Source: JAJFFW01 sp963922595
Lineage (GTDB): Bacteria > Pseudomonadota > Alphaproteobacteria > Caulobacterales > Parvularculaceae
Direction of reading: 5' to 3'
NCBI GenBank assembly: GCA_963922595.1
Contig: CAWUIM010000004.1
Coordinates: 35,129-99,128, forward strand
Length of the DNA: 64,000 bases
The position numbers were made by a program, and so were the translations under genes. Below are positions 41,158-49,485 of this stretch, piece after piece. The notes under the pieces are model-generated. The model ran no database searches. It was not told where the DNA came from and saw nothing but the letters and a program-made list of their open reading frames with translations. Every line of letters begins with the position of its first letter. Position 1 is the first letter of the stretch.

Positions 41158-41341
41158 GGCGCTCTATAGCCGAGCCCACCCCCGGCGGGAAGGGCGAACC
41201 TTGCGCGCGAACCCCTTCGCGACGATTTGCGCTGGCGGCTCAAAGGCTTATAACGCTCCTTATGGGCGAAATTCTTCGTTCGACTTCGCGCATTTTCGCC
41301 ATGGGGAGAGGGCGCGAGGCATAGCTTAAGGTGGGAATTAC

Positions 41342-41938
41342 ATGTCTCTAATGGATCAACTAACGCAGGTTGTGGCCTCCCAGATGGCGCAGTCGGCGGC
41401 TCAAAAGACAGGCCTCAGCGAAGGCATGGTCGCGAAACTTGCGCCGATGGCCATGGGCGCGATCATGAACGGCCTCAAAACCAATGCGTCCAACCCGCAA
41501 GGCGCGCAGGCGCTCGCGAGCGCTCTCGACCGGCATGACGGCGGCCTTCTGAACAATATCGGCAATCTCGCGAACGACGACACCATGGCGGACGGCCAAA
41601 AAATTCTTGGTCACGTTTTCGGCGGCAGACAAGCCGTCGCCGAACAGGAAATAGCCAAAGCAGCCGGCGGCCTGGATCAGGGTCAGGTGAACGCGCTCCT
41701 CGCTATGGCGGCGCCCGCCGTGCTCGGCGCCCTTGGCCGCGCAAAGCGCGAACAAAATCTGGACGTCTCCGCCCTCGCCGGTCTTGTCACCGAAGAAGGA
41801 CAGCGCGCCCAAAAGGCGGCGCCGGCGGAAATGTCTGGCTTTATGAAAATGCTCGACAGCGACGGCGACGGCAATCTCAACAATGAAGCCATGGGCATCG
41901 GCAAGAAATTGCTCGGCGGCCTGTTCGGCAAACGATAG
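41342..41938 (+). CDS. DUF937 protein with an EF-hand-like loop
   Basis: A 198-aa protein matching DUF937: alternating helices rich in Gly, Ala, Asn and Gln such as LAPMAMGAIMNGLKTN, with HDGGLLNNIGNL and GQKILGHVFGG. Near the C-terminus, DSDGDGNLNNE has the spacing of an EF-hand calcium loop (D-x-D-x-D-G-x-L-x-x-E). No signal peptide is evident. Function is unknown. It stands 14 bases before the BON-LysM gene and is probably co-transcribed with it. Confidence 0.8.
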   Translation: MSLMDQLTQVVASQMAQSAAQKTGLSEGMVAKLAPMAMGAIMNGLKTNASNPQGAQALASALDRHDGGLLNNIGNLANDDTMADGQKILGHVFGGRQAVAEQEIAKAAGGLDQGQVNALLAMAAPAVLGALGRAKREQNLDVSALAGLVTEEGQRAQKAAPAEMSGFMKMLDSDGDGNLNNEAMGIGKKLLGGLFGKR

Positions 41939-41952
41939 AAGAGGAAAAAACT

Positions 41953-42393
41953 ATGCTTTTCAAATTTGCAAAGAACGCCGGCGAGGCGCTCTCCAAATCA
42001 TTCGGCAACATGTCTGAAGGCATCAAAGACCGCATCGGCGGCCACAAGACGAAAGTTGAAAAACTTGAGGTGGAAGAAGCCGGCGACAAGGTCATCCTGA
42101 AAGGCACCGCCAAAACGCAAGAAGAAGCGGAAAAAGCGATTATTGCTGCAGGCAATACGCCCGGCGTCGCCGAAGTGGAATCGCAGATCGAAGTGGAAGA
42201 AAAAGCGCCGGAATCGACAATGTATACGGTCGTGTCAGGTGACTCATTGTCAAAAATCGCAAAGGCCCATTATGGCGACGCCATGAAGTATCCGCTGATC
42301 TTCGAGGCGAACAAGCCGATGCTTTCCGATCCCGACAAAATCTATCCGGGACAGGTGTTGCGCATTCCGCCGCTCGACGGCGCCGCCGCCTAA
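41953..42393 (+). CDS. BON-LysM domain protein (LysM/YgaU-like)
   Basis: A 146-aa protein with a BON domain (about residues 35-75, with VILKGTAKTQEEAEKAI) and a C-terminal LysM domain (YTVVSGDSLSKIAKAHYGD, ending YPGQVLRIP). E. coli YgaU (Kbp), of the same layout and size, binds potassium in the cytoplasm; other LysM proteins bind peptidoglycan. No signal peptide is seen, which fits the Kbp-like group. It ends 22 bases from the convergent Ppx/GppA gene. Confidence 0.88.
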   Translation: MLFKFAKNAGEALSKSFGNMSEGIKDRIGGHKTKVEKLEVEEAGDKVILKGTAKTQEEAEKAIIAAGNTPGVAEVESQIEVEEKAPESTMYTVVSGDSLSKIAKAHYGDAMKYPLIFEANKPMLSDPDKIYPGQVLRIPPLDGAAA

Positions 42394-42415
42394 CCTTCCT
42401 CTGTCTAAGGACGGA

Positions 42416-43540
42416 TTATTCGCCGCGTTTCGCATCGCCGGAACGCGGCTTTCTTTTGCGCCGCCGACGACGTTTGCGGCGCGCCTTTTCGGCGAGCCCC
42501 GCAAGAATACCCTCTCGCAATCCGCGGTCCGCCACCCTGATGCGTGAAGACGGCCATTCGCGGAGTAACGCTTCCAGGATCGCGCAACCGCACACAACAA
42601 GATCGGCGCGCTCCCGTCCGATACAGGGCTGCGCGGCGCGCGCGTCAAAATCCATCGCCAACAACCGCGCCGACACGTCACGCGCTTCGGTCGCCGAAAG
42701 CCAAAGCCCATCGACGGCGTCGCGCCGATATCGCTGTAGGTCGAGGTGGACGCCCGCGATCGATGTGACCGTGCCGGACGTACCCAATAAATGGGCGGCG
42801 CCGGCGTCGAACGCAGATCTGACCCCGCCCGGATCGCCAAATGCGCGCACCTCTTCGCGGATGCTTTCGACCACTTCTTCGTAGGTCGCCTCGTCAAGCT
42901 CACGCCCGCCCCATTTCTCCGACAGTGTGACAACGCCCACCGGCAACGAAAACCATGAGACGATTTCAAGCGGACGCACCGCCCCATTGGATTGCCCCGC
43001 CCCGTCGCTCGCCTCTTTCGGGCGCACCCAGGAGACCTCCGTGGAGCCGCCCCCGATATCGAAAATCATCGCGGCGTCAGCATCCGGGTCAAAAAGGTCC
43101 GTACACCCGCTCACGGCGAGCCGCGCCTCTTCCGCCGTCGTTATGACCTCAAACTCGAGCCCGGTCTCGGAATTGACACGTTCGAGAAACTCTTCTCCGT
43201 TGGCGGCGGCGCGGCAGGCTTGCGTCGCGATATACCGCCCGTGGGTGACGCCGCGCCGTTCAATCTTGTCTGCGCAAACCTTGATCGCTTCGATTGCGCG
43301 CCCCATCGCATCGGGTGAAAGCGCACCCGTGCGTGACATCCCTTCACCAAGTCTCACAATTCTGGAAAAAGCATCGATGATCCGAAAATGCCGGCCGCGT
43401 GGCGAGGCGATCAAAAGCCGGCAATTGTTGGTGCCCAGATCAAGTGCGGCGAGACGGGTTTGCCGCCGGCGAGCGCCGCGATTTTCTATTCTATTACCTG
43501 CCCGCGGCGAATTTTCGCCGTTGCGCGTCCCCTCGCCCAC
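42416..43540 (-). CDS. Ppx/GppA family phosphatase
   Basis: A 374-aa exopolyphosphatase or guanosine pentaphosphatase of the ASKHA fold. The phosphate-1 motif is AALDLGTNNCRLLIA, followed by IVRLGEGM and the phosphate-2 motif AMIFDIGGGSTEVSW. It has no C-terminal HD domain, so it is the short form common in alphaproteobacteria. The C-terminal 25 residues are a basic Arg/Lys tail. GTG at 43540 is the only sensible start; a weak ribosome site precedes it. Polyphosphate or pppGpp as substrate cannot be separated by eye. Confidence 0.88.
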   Translation of the reverse strand: MGEGTRNGENSPRAGNRIENRGARRRQTRLAALDLGTNNCRLLIASPRGRHFRIIDAFSRIVRLGEGMSRTGALSPDAMGRAIEAIKVCADKIERRGVTHGRYIATQACRAAANGEEFLERVNSETGLEFEVITTAEEARLAVSGCTDLFDPDADAAMIFDIGGGSTEVSWVRPKEASDGAGQSNGAVRPLEIVSWFSLPVGVVTLSEKWGGRELDEATYEEVVESIREEVRAFGDPGGVRSAFDAGAAHLLGTSGTVTSIAGVHLDLQRYRRDAVDGLWLSATEARDVSARLLAMDFDARAAQPCIGRERADLVVCGCAILEALLREWPSSRIRVADRGLREGILAGLAEKARRKRRRRRKRKPRSGDAKRGE

Positions 43541-43573
43541 TTTTTTGCGTCCTCGCTGGAAGCCGCGTGTGCA

Positions 43574-43619
43574 GCCTCCCTTTTTTATTAGAACGCCAAT
43601 AAATCAAATAGAGGGAGGC
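43574..43619. repeat. 7-bp inverted repeat upstream of the Ppx/GppA gene
   Basis: GCCTCCC (43574-43580) and GGGAGGC (43613-43619) flank 32 AT-rich bases in the 108-bp spacer before the Ppx/GppA start. It may be an operator pair or a weak hairpin. No clear T-run follows the outer arms. Confidence 0.3.
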
Positions 43620-43648
43620 CGCGCAAGCAAGGTGCGCATGAAAATTCT

Positions 43649-43804
43649 CTAGAGTAGCGCCATCAAGCAATTTTCGGCCATGGGCGGCGTTGCCGCGATC
43701 GCCGCGCCGCCTTCGGCGCCGCCGAAAAGCATCATCGCGAAGCCGGCGACGAAGACGATTGCTGCGCCTGCGAGTAGTTTCAGGGTGATCGATGTCAGTC
43801 TCAT
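43649..43804 (-). CDS. 51-aa membrane or secreted small protein
   Basis: A 51-aa reading frame: MRLTSITLKLLAGAAIVF, then a hydrophobic stretch through AGFAMMLFGG and an Ala-rich end with one cysteine. A good ribosome site (GGAGAG) sits seven bases before the ATG. The hydrophobic region could be a signal peptide or a single membrane helix. It lies 116 bases downstream of pspC on the same strand and could be a last Psp-operon gene or independent. No family is recognised. Confidence 0.45.
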   Translation of the reverse strand: MRLTSITLKLLAGAAIVFVAGFAMMLFGGAEGGAAIAATPPMAENCLMALL

Positions 43805-43920
43805 CTCTCTCTCCAATCTGCCGCCCGGTCGGGGCGGGCGAAGGACGCAGCTCTCCTGTGCGCTCGCAAACGCGAGCCGCGATGCGCCCTTCTCTCGTCT
43901 CAGTTAATCTAGGGTCTTGC

Positions 43921-44403
43921 CTAAGCGCCGCGCTCCAAATCGCGGAATGCTTTTCGCAGACCATACTCATCGGACGTTACCGCCCGCTCCATGTCGCTTA
44001 CGCGCGCATCAAGGGCGCGAAAGCGGTGTTTTAATTCGGAGAATGTGGCCTTCGGTTTAACCGAAAATGTTCTCCAAAACCTTTCTTCTTCCGGCGTATA
44101 CGAATTAACAGGCGATGCGCCGCTTGGTTTCATGATGATCGCCGCCAGAAAGTAGAGGAAGATCGGCATCGGGAAGAAGAAGACAGCCGAGAGCACCGAC
44201 GCGGCGCGCACAATGCCGAGATCCCAACCGAAGTAGTTCGCGATCCCTGCGCATACGCCCGCGATCTTTTTCCGGCGCATGTCGCGGCGCAGCCGGTGGA
44301 AATTCGGGCCAGGCCCCGGCTCGCCGGCATGATAGGCGTACCCGTCGCGATCGCGCTCCCGCCAGTGATGGTGGTGATGGTGGTGCGTTTCACGATCAGG
44401 CAT
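43921..44403 (-). CDS. pspC: PspC domain protein
   Basis: A 160-aa phage-shock protein C family member. The PspC domain (about residues 38-95) has RRKKIAGVCAGIANYFGWD and a membrane helix (LSAVFFFPMPIFLYFLAAII). The C-terminal part is a coiled-coil-like region (TFSELKHRFRALDARVSDME). A natural run of seven histidines occurs at residues 7-13. ATG at 44403 is chosen because the upstream frame has no homology and the gene then overlaps pspB by eight bases. PspC acts with PspB as the membrane sensor that sequesters PspA. Confidence 0.9.
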   Translation of the reverse strand: MPDRETHHHHHHHWRERDRDGYAYHAGEPGPGPNFHRLRRDMRRKKIAGVCAGIANYFGWDLGIVRAASVLSAVFFFPMPIFLYFLAAIIMKPSGASPVNSYTPEEERFWRTFSVKPKATFSELKHRFRALDARVSDMERAVTSDEYGLRKAFRDLERGA

Positions 44404-44641
44404 GGGGACGCTCCCGGTAATCATCGCGCCAGTTCGGCGCTTCCTTATCGAGAATCGTCTCCAGCGCATCGACGCGGTGCTCAAGCCGCTGCGCAGTGCG
44501 CCAAAGGTCATCGACTAATCTTTCGTCATCAGTCGATAACGCCTTGGTCTTTCGCCACTCGGTCATGTAATGCATGACAGTGGCTGGCAACGCGACAAAA
44601 ATAATCGCGACAATCGCCACTACGAACGGAAATACTTCCAT
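44396..44641 (-). CDS. pspB: PspB membrane protein
   Basis: An 81-aa protein with an N-terminal membrane helix (FPFVVAIVAIIFVALPATVM) and a coiled-coil C-terminus (DDLWRTAQRLEHRVDALETI), the layout and size of PspB. With PspC it relays envelope stress to PspA. It lies 21 bases downstream of pspA and overlaps pspC. Confidence 0.88.
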   Translation of the reverse strand: MEVFPFVVAIVAIIFVALPATVMHYMTEWRKTKALSTDDERLVDDLWRTAQRLEHRVDALETILDKEAPNWRDDYRERPHA

Positions 44642-44662
44642 TTATCTCGCCCCTTTCCAGAA

Positions 44663-45340
44663 TTAGGATGTTGATCCAACGCGTTCAGCGACACGCTTCT
44701 TGAGCGCTTCGAATTCCGCATTCACTTCGTCTTCGGATTCCAGTTCGCGGAATTCCTGCTCCAGCGATTTCGGCCGGCCCATGGCGTAGCTTTCCGCTTC
44801 CGCCTCAAGCTCGTCGACTTTGCGCTCATAACGCTCGTAGCGCTCCATCGCGTCGTCGATACGGCCGTCATAGACTTGCGCGTTGATTTTCACGCTGTCG
44901 CTCGCCGTTGCGCGACGGATTTCCAAAGAGCGTTGCTTGGCTTTCGCTTCTTTCAGTTTGCTCTGAAGTTTCTCCAAATCGTCATTGGCCTTCACAAGGC
45001 TTTTGTCGATCGCGGCATATTCTTTTTCAAAAAGCACAGCCATTTCTTCCGCTTTGCGCTTCGCGGCGATGGCGCCTTTTGCAAGGTCGTCGCGCCCCTT
45101 TGCAATAGCCAGTTCAGCTTTCGCCTCCCACTCGCTGGCGCGGGTCTCAAATTCCGCTTTCTTGCGCTCGACTTCTTTTTTGTCGGCGATCGCCCTAGCC
45201 GCGCGCGAGCGCACCTCAACAAGCGTGTCTTCCATTTCCTGGATAATCAGCCGAACGATCTTTTCCGGATCTTCAGCGCGGTCGAGCATCGCATTCAGGT
45301 TTGAATTCACGATGTCGCTTAATCTTGAAAATACACCCAT
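44663..45340 (-). CDS. pspA: PspA phage-shock effector
   Basis: A 225-aa PspA/IM30 (ESCRT-III-like) protein made almost wholly of coiled-coil helices. The amphipathic N-terminus MGVFSRLSDIVNSNLNAML binds membrane, and DPEKIVRLIIQEMEDTLVEV follows, as in E. coli PspA. It maintains membrane integrity and, when free of membrane, inhibits PspF. ATG at 45340 is preferred for the GGGAGG upstream; a longer frame to 45490 overlaps the 43-aa gene out of frame. It is the second gene behind the sigma-54 promoter. Confidence 0.95.
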   Translation of the reverse strand: MGVFSRLSDIVNSNLNAMLDRAEDPEKIVRLIIQEMEDTLVEVRSRAARAIADKKEVERKKAEFETRASEWEAKAELAIAKGRDDLAKGAIAAKRKAEEMAVLFEKEYAAIDKSLVKANDDLEKLQSKLKEAKAKQRSLEIRRATASDSVKINAQVYDGRIDDAMERYERYERKVDELEAEAESYAMGRPKSLEQEFRELESEDEVNAEFEALKKRVAERVGSTS

Positions 45341-45354
45341 GTCAGGAACCTCCC

Positions 45355-45486
45355 TTAAAAGATAATGCCGCCGAGGATGAAACCAATGAAGAAGGCGCCC
45401 CAGGCGAACCCTTCTTTGCCCCGGACCGCGTTGCGCAAGCGCCGCTCCCAATAAACGTCCGGATCGTCGTAACGTGAGTATCTCAT
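45355..45486 (-). CDS. 43-aa membrane protein leading the psp operon
   Basis: A 43-aa protein: a charged N-terminal half (RYDDPDVYWERRLRNAV) and a glycine-rich hydrophobic C-terminus (FAWGAFFIGFILGGIIF). GAGGAG lies eight bases before the ATG, and the stop is 14 bases before pspA. The sigma-54 promoter stands about 75 bases upstream, so this is the first gene of the regulon. No family is recognised. It may be a small Psp effector; position and ribosome site make it likely to be translated. Confidence 0.7.
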   Translation of the reverse strand: MRYSRYDDPDVYWERRLRNAVRGKEGFAWGAFFIGFILGGIIF

Positions 45487-45570
45487 TCAATCATCTCCTC
45501 AGCTTTGTTAGGCCCTCGTCTCGTTCGGCCTTTGCGGCCGCCCCGCTCTCGGCGCGATTAACCTTTCTTT

Positions 45571-45586
45571 TGCGAAAGCCGTGCCA
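45571..45586 (-). promoter_or_regulatory. sigma-54 promoter of the psp operon
   Basis: On the minus strand TGGCACGGCTTTCGCA matches the sigma-54 consensus TGGCACG-N4-TTGCA with one mismatch and correct GG/GC spacing. Transcription should begin near 45560. The divergent gene is the enhancer-binding activator PspF, so activator, promoter and operon are complete. PspF sites are expected in the AT-rich part at 45600-45700, but no clear one is seen. A TATAAA at 45686-45691 may serve pspF itself. Confidence 0.85.
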
Positions 45587-45720
45587 GTTTTGAATTTTTC
45601 CTTTAATTCATTGATTTCATTGACGAAATATTTTTTCTGCAGATTTTGCATCTTGAAAATATAGGATTTTTTACCAATTTAACGGTATAAATAACCGCAT
45701 AAATTAGGTATTTTTCACCA

Positions 45721-46782
45721 ATGGAAGCCGCGCGCCAGCCCCCTGATCTTGTCGGAGAAGCCCCTGTCTTTCTGGACACGCTTGCTCACGCGTCCGCAGC
45801 GGCGCAGCTCAACCGGCCGCTTCTGATCAACGGCGAGCGCGGCTCTGGAAAGGAGTTGATCGCCGGCCGGATTCACTTCCTTTCGCCCCGCTGGGAAGGC
45901 CCGTTTGTGACGGTCAATTGCGCCGCTCTCTCAGATGATCTCCTGGAAAGCGAACTCTTCGGCCATGAAGCGGGCGCGTTCACGGGCGCGCAAAAACGCC
46001 ACCATGGACGATTTGAGCGCGCGGAAGGCGGCACGCTTTTCCTGGATGAGATCGCGTCCGCCTCTTTGCGCGTTCAGGAGAAATTGCTGCGGGTCATTGA
46101 ATATGGGGAATATGAACGCGTCGGCGGTGAGACGACGCTCGTCGCCGATGTGCGCGTTATTGCGGCGGCCAACGTCAATCTGGTGGCGCTCGCCGAAAAA
46201 GGGAAATTCCGGGCCGACTTGCTCGACCGGCTCGCCTTCGACGTAATCTTCTCTCCGCCGCTCAGGGATCGGCGCGAAGACATCCCGCTTCTGGCGGCGC
46301 ATTTCGCAAGCGCGATGGCGCGCGAGATCGGCGAGCCTTTCCAAGGGTTTACCAGCGAAGCGATGGCGGCGCTTCTCGATCATTCATGGCCGGGCAATGT
46401 GCGCGAGTTGAAGAACGCGGCGGAACGTTCGGTTTATCGATGGGCGATGCAGGGGCGGACCGGGCCCATTGAAGCTGTGAGCATTGATCCGTTCGGGGCG
46501 GCGTCCGCGCTGCCGAGCGACCTCACGGGCGCTCCGACTTCAGTTGGGACAATGTCAGCGGAGCGCGCGGACGCATCCGATGAACCGCCGCCCGAAGAAG
46601 GTCCTGACGAGGGTTATGCGTTCGATGCCTACATGACGCGATTAGAGCGCGCGGCTGTGGAAAAAGCGCTCATTCAGAACCAATGGAACCAACGGCGAAC
46701 AGCGCGGTATCTATCGCTGACCTATGATCAGTTGCGCGGACTCGTACGCAAACACCGCTTACAGAAGCGTAAAGTTGCGTAA
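45721..46782 (+). CDS. pspF: PspF sigma-54 activator
   Basis: A 353-aa bacterial enhancer-binding protein without a receiver domain, as in PspF. The AAA+ part has Walker A (NGERGSGKELIA), the sigma-54 contact loop GAFTGAQ, Walker B (GGTLFLDEI) and the sensor region PPLRDRREDIPLLA. A Fis-type helix-turn-helix ends the protein (RRTARYLSLTYDQLRGLVRK). It activates the divergent psp operon and is held in check by PspA. The start is preceded by an AT-rich 234-bp spacer holding the psp promoter. Confidence 0.95.
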   Translation: MEAARQPPDLVGEAPVFLDTLAHASAAAQLNRPLLINGERGSGKELIAGRIHFLSPRWEGPFVTVNCAALSDDLLESELFGHEAGAFTGAQKRHHGRFERAEGGTLFLDEIASASLRVQEKLLRVIEYGEYERVGGETTLVADVRVIAAANVNLVALAEKGKFRADLLDRLAFDVIFSPPLRDRREDIPLLAAHFASAMAREIGEPFQGFTSEAMAALLDHSWPGNVRELKNAAERSVYRWAMQGRTGPIEAVSIDPFGAASALPSDLTGAPTSVGTMSAERADASDEPPPEEGPDEGYAFDAYMTRLERAAVEKALIQNQWNQRRTARYLSLTYDQLRGLVRKHRLQKRKVA

Positions 46783-46998
46783 CCCATTTGTTAGCAGCCT
46801 GACCGAGTTTTGCATTTTCGTCAAAATGTAATTTTTGCAAAATTCTTGGGAGACGAATTATCCGCGTGCGCCAAATGTCTCCATTTTGTAATTTGCGACT
46901 CGCAATGATTAGGGACTCAATTAAACTTCTCTTAATCTGAGGGCAGTCCACTTCGGACGACGACTTACCATCTAGCTCACAACCATAATGGAGTTTTA
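46783..46998. other. AT-rich spacer with dyads before the M36 gene
   Basis: This 216-bp spacer is clearly more AT-rich than its surroundings. It holds ATTTT-N4-AAAAT near 46814 and a wider TTTTGCA/TGCAAAA pair around it (about 46809-46841). A GTCC/GGAC hairpin lies near 46946-46958, and GGAG stands seven bases before the M36 start. No reading frame or clear promoter hexamer pair was found. Confidence 0.35.
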
Positions 46999-49326
46999 AT
47001 GCGTATCAGAGGGCTTAAAAGCGGCTTGCTGGCGTTCGCCAGCGTGTCCGCAATCAGCGCGTTTTCAGCAGCGCACGCGCAACAATCAACGCTGCTCAGC
47101 CAACAAAAAGCGACCGTCACAACCGAATTCAATACGACGACGCTTCGCGGCGCCACACAGGGCGCAGACGTCACGGGCGCACTGCGTCTTCAGGGCCTCG
47201 ACACCGCGACAGTAGGAACGCTCGCTGAGACCGCGAATTTTACGGCGCCGGACGGCAAGCGCTTTATTCGTTATGAGCAGCGCATCAATGGCTTGCGCGT
47301 TCATGGCGGCCTGACGAAAGCCGCATTCAACGAAAACGGCCAACTCATTCACCTGATCCAGCGCCTTGCGCCGGCCGGACAAATTGTTTCGCGCCCGCAG
47401 CTTGACGACACCGAAGCGCTGCGCGTCGCCATCGACCGCAATTTTTCAGGCGCCAACGTTCCCTCGCTCACCGATATCAAGGGCGCCGTTCGTCAGTTCG
47501 CCGATGATCAATTCTTTTATCAGGCGCCGACCGTTGAGCGCGTTATCCTTGCGAACGGTCCCCGGCTGCAGGAAGGCTTTCTCGTCGTCACCTGGAGCGC
47601 CGCGGATAACCTTCTTTATCACACGGTTGTCGACGGCCTCGGCCGCATCGTCGAAAACGAGTTGCGCACCAACAGCGATCAATACCGCGTCTTTACGAAC
47701 CATCCGGGCGTAACCCCGCAACAGATCGTGCAAGGGCCCGGCTCGGGCAATGCTCAGTCGCCTGACGGATGGCTTTCGGGCTCGCAGCGGTCGATTGAGA
47801 TCCGCGGCAACAATGTGCGCGCCTATCTTGATCGCAACAACAACAACGCCCCGGACAGCGGCGGCGTCTCGATCACGGACGGGAACTTCCTGACAAGCGC
47901 GAACCTGTCGCAACAGCCGACAACCACGCAAAACCAGGCGGTCGCCGTTCAAAACCTTTTCTACTTTAACAATGTCATCCACGACGAGCTTTATCGTCAC
48001 GGCTTTGTTGAAGGGACGCGCAACTTCCAGGAAAACAATTTCGGACGCGGCGGCGCCGGTTCCGACAGCGTCAACGCGGAAGCGCAAGATGGCGGTTCTT
48101 CAAATAACGCAAACTTTGCAACGCCGAGCGACGGCTTCAATCCACGCATGCAGATGTATATCTGGACCCTGAGCAACCCTCAGCGCGACGGCGACGTGGA
48201 CTCAGATATCGTCTGGCATGAATATGGACACGGCGTCACCTGGCGCATGATCGGCTCCATGAGCGGCAGCGTTTCCGGCGCGATCGGCGAAGGCATGTCC
48301 GACGCGCTCGCCGTTATCTACAATAATGACGACGCAGTCGCAGAATACTCCGTTAACCGCAGCCGCGGCATCCGGTCTTCCGGCTACGCCAGTCATGTCG
48401 ACACGATCGGCGATTTCAATTCGGGCCGCGGCGTTCACCGGAACGGTGAAATCATCGGCGCGACCATGTGGGAATTGTCCCAAAACTATCGCGCAGCAGG
48501 CCTGTCGCGCGACGTCATCTTCACCGACGTCATCGGCGGCATGAACTTTATCCCGCCGGGCCCGGACTATTTCGAGATGCGTGACGGGTTCCTCGCTCAA
48601 GCGCCGGACAGCCGCGACTGTCTGATCTGGGAAGCGTTCGCGCAAAAAGGCATGGGCGTCGGCGGCTCCATGAACTCGACCGGTTCGTCGATTACCGAAT
48701 CGTTTGACGTGCCGTCGACCTGTTCGGGCAATCCTCCGCCCCCACCGCCGCCTCCACCACCTCCTCCGCCGCCACCGCCTCCGCCGCCTGCGAACAATCC
48801 GCCGAATGCGGTGATTTCGACGAACACCACGAGCGGCGACGCGCCGTTGACGGTCAACTTCAACGGCAGCGGCTCAAGCGACAGTGATGGGCAAATCGCA
48901 TCATACGCCTGGGACTTTGACGGCAACGGCTCGACGGACGCCACCGCCACAAACCCGACCTTCACCTACCAGAATGCGGGCAGCTTCACCGCCACGCTGA
49001 CGGTGACGGACGATGACGGCGCAACGGATACAGCGAGCGTGCAGATCACGGCTAATCAGCCGACCAGCCCGCCGCCCCCACCGCCTCCGCCGCCGCCGCC
49101 AAGCGGCGGGTTTGAAATCGGCGCCGAGGTGGAAGTCACCGTACGCCGGGTCAAGCCACGCACATCGCCGAACGGCCCGCGCGTGAAGCGCAACCACCGC
49201 CGCGGCGACATCGGCACCATCGTGGAAGGACCGGGGCTCGATAGCACCGGCGTCGTCTGGTGGAATGTCGACTTCAACACCGGCTCTGACGGCTGGATCC
49301 GCGAGAGCCAACTCGACGTGCGGTAA
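46999..49326 (+). CDS. M36 (fungalysin-type) metallopeptidase with PKD and SH3-like domains
   Basis: A 775-aa secreted multidomain protease. Order: signal peptide (1-27, ending AHAQ); FTP-type propeptide (about 60-160, with RFIRYEQRINGLRVHGG); M36 catalytic domain with HEYGH at 407-411 and the third-ligand glutamate at 431 in GEGMSDA; a proline run near residue 580; a PKD domain (about 595-680, with YAWDFDGNGS and YQNAGSFTATLTVTDDDGA); a second proline run; and an SH3-like C-terminal domain (GDIGTIVEGPG, GWIRESQLDVR). The prolines are coded by CCN repeats. It stands alone between the Psp locus and a strong terminator. Confidence 0.92.
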   Translation: MRIRGLKSGLLAFASVSAISAFSAAHAQQSTLLSQQKATVTTEFNTTTLRGATQGADVTGALRLQGLDTATVGTLAETANFTAPDGKRFIRYEQRINGLRVHGGLTKAAFNENGQLIHLIQRLAPAGQIVSRPQLDDTEALRVAIDRNFSGANVPSLTDIKGAVRQFADDQFFYQAPTVERVILANGPRLQEGFLVVTWSAADNLLYHTVVDGLGRIVENELRTNSDQYRVFTNHPGVTPQQIVQGPGSGNAQSPDGWLSGSQRSIEIRGNNVRAYLDRNNNNAPDSGGVSITDGNFLTSANLSQQPTTTQNQAVAVQNLFYFNNVIHDELYRHGFVEGTRNFQENNFGRGGAGSDSVNAEAQDGGSSNNANFATPSDGFNPRMQMYIWTLSNPQRDGDVDSDIVWHEYGHGVTWRMIGSMSGSVSGAIGEGMSDALAVIYNNDDAVAEYSVNRSRGIRSSGYASHVDTIGDFNSGRGVHRNGEIIGATMWELSQNYRAAGLSRDVIFTDVIGGMNFIPPGPDYFEMRDGFLAQAPDSRDCLIWEAFAQKGMGVGGSMNSTGSSITESFDVPSTCSGNPPPPPPPPPPPPPPPPPPPANNPPNAVISTNTTSGDAPLTVNFNGSGSSDSDGQIASYAWDFDGNGSTDATATNPTFTYQNAGSFTATLTVTDDDGATDTASVQITANQPTSPPPPPPPPPPPSGGFEIGAEVEVTVRRVKPRTSPNGPRVKRNHRRGDIGTIVEGPGLDSTGVVWWNVDFNTGSDGWIRESQLDVR

Positions 49327-49349
49327 CGCAGCGAAGAGTTTAGAAAACA

Positions 49350-49385
49350 AAAAACCGGGCGGCGGAAGCGTCGCCCGGTTTTTTT
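49350..49385 (+). terminator. Rho-independent terminator of the M36 gene
   Basis: ACCGGGCG and CGCCCGGT pair around a ten-base loop, with an A-run before and seven T after, 27 bases beyond the stop codon. It is a strong intrinsic terminator. Confidence 0.9.
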
Positions 49386-49485
49386 ATGCCCAAACGATTA
49401 TGGACGCCACGTTACCCGTGAAAGTTTGAAGCCAATCAATCAGTATTGTCTGGAACCCATTTCGCCATTGAATTACTGTTTCGCG

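Noticed and set aside
42250..42987. 245-aa minus-strand frame across the LysM gene and the Ppx/GppA end
   Set aside because: Overlaps two conserved genes in other frames and has Arg/Ser-rich noise composition.
44363..44386. Engineered His-tag or vector sequence
   Set aside because: The seven histidines use CAC/CAT codons within a normal native PspC gene and there is no vector context.
48735..49100. CCN/CCG-rich tracts as DNA repeats or a CRISPR-like array
   Set aside because: They are in frame and encode the proline linkers of the M36 protease; no spacer-repeat structure.
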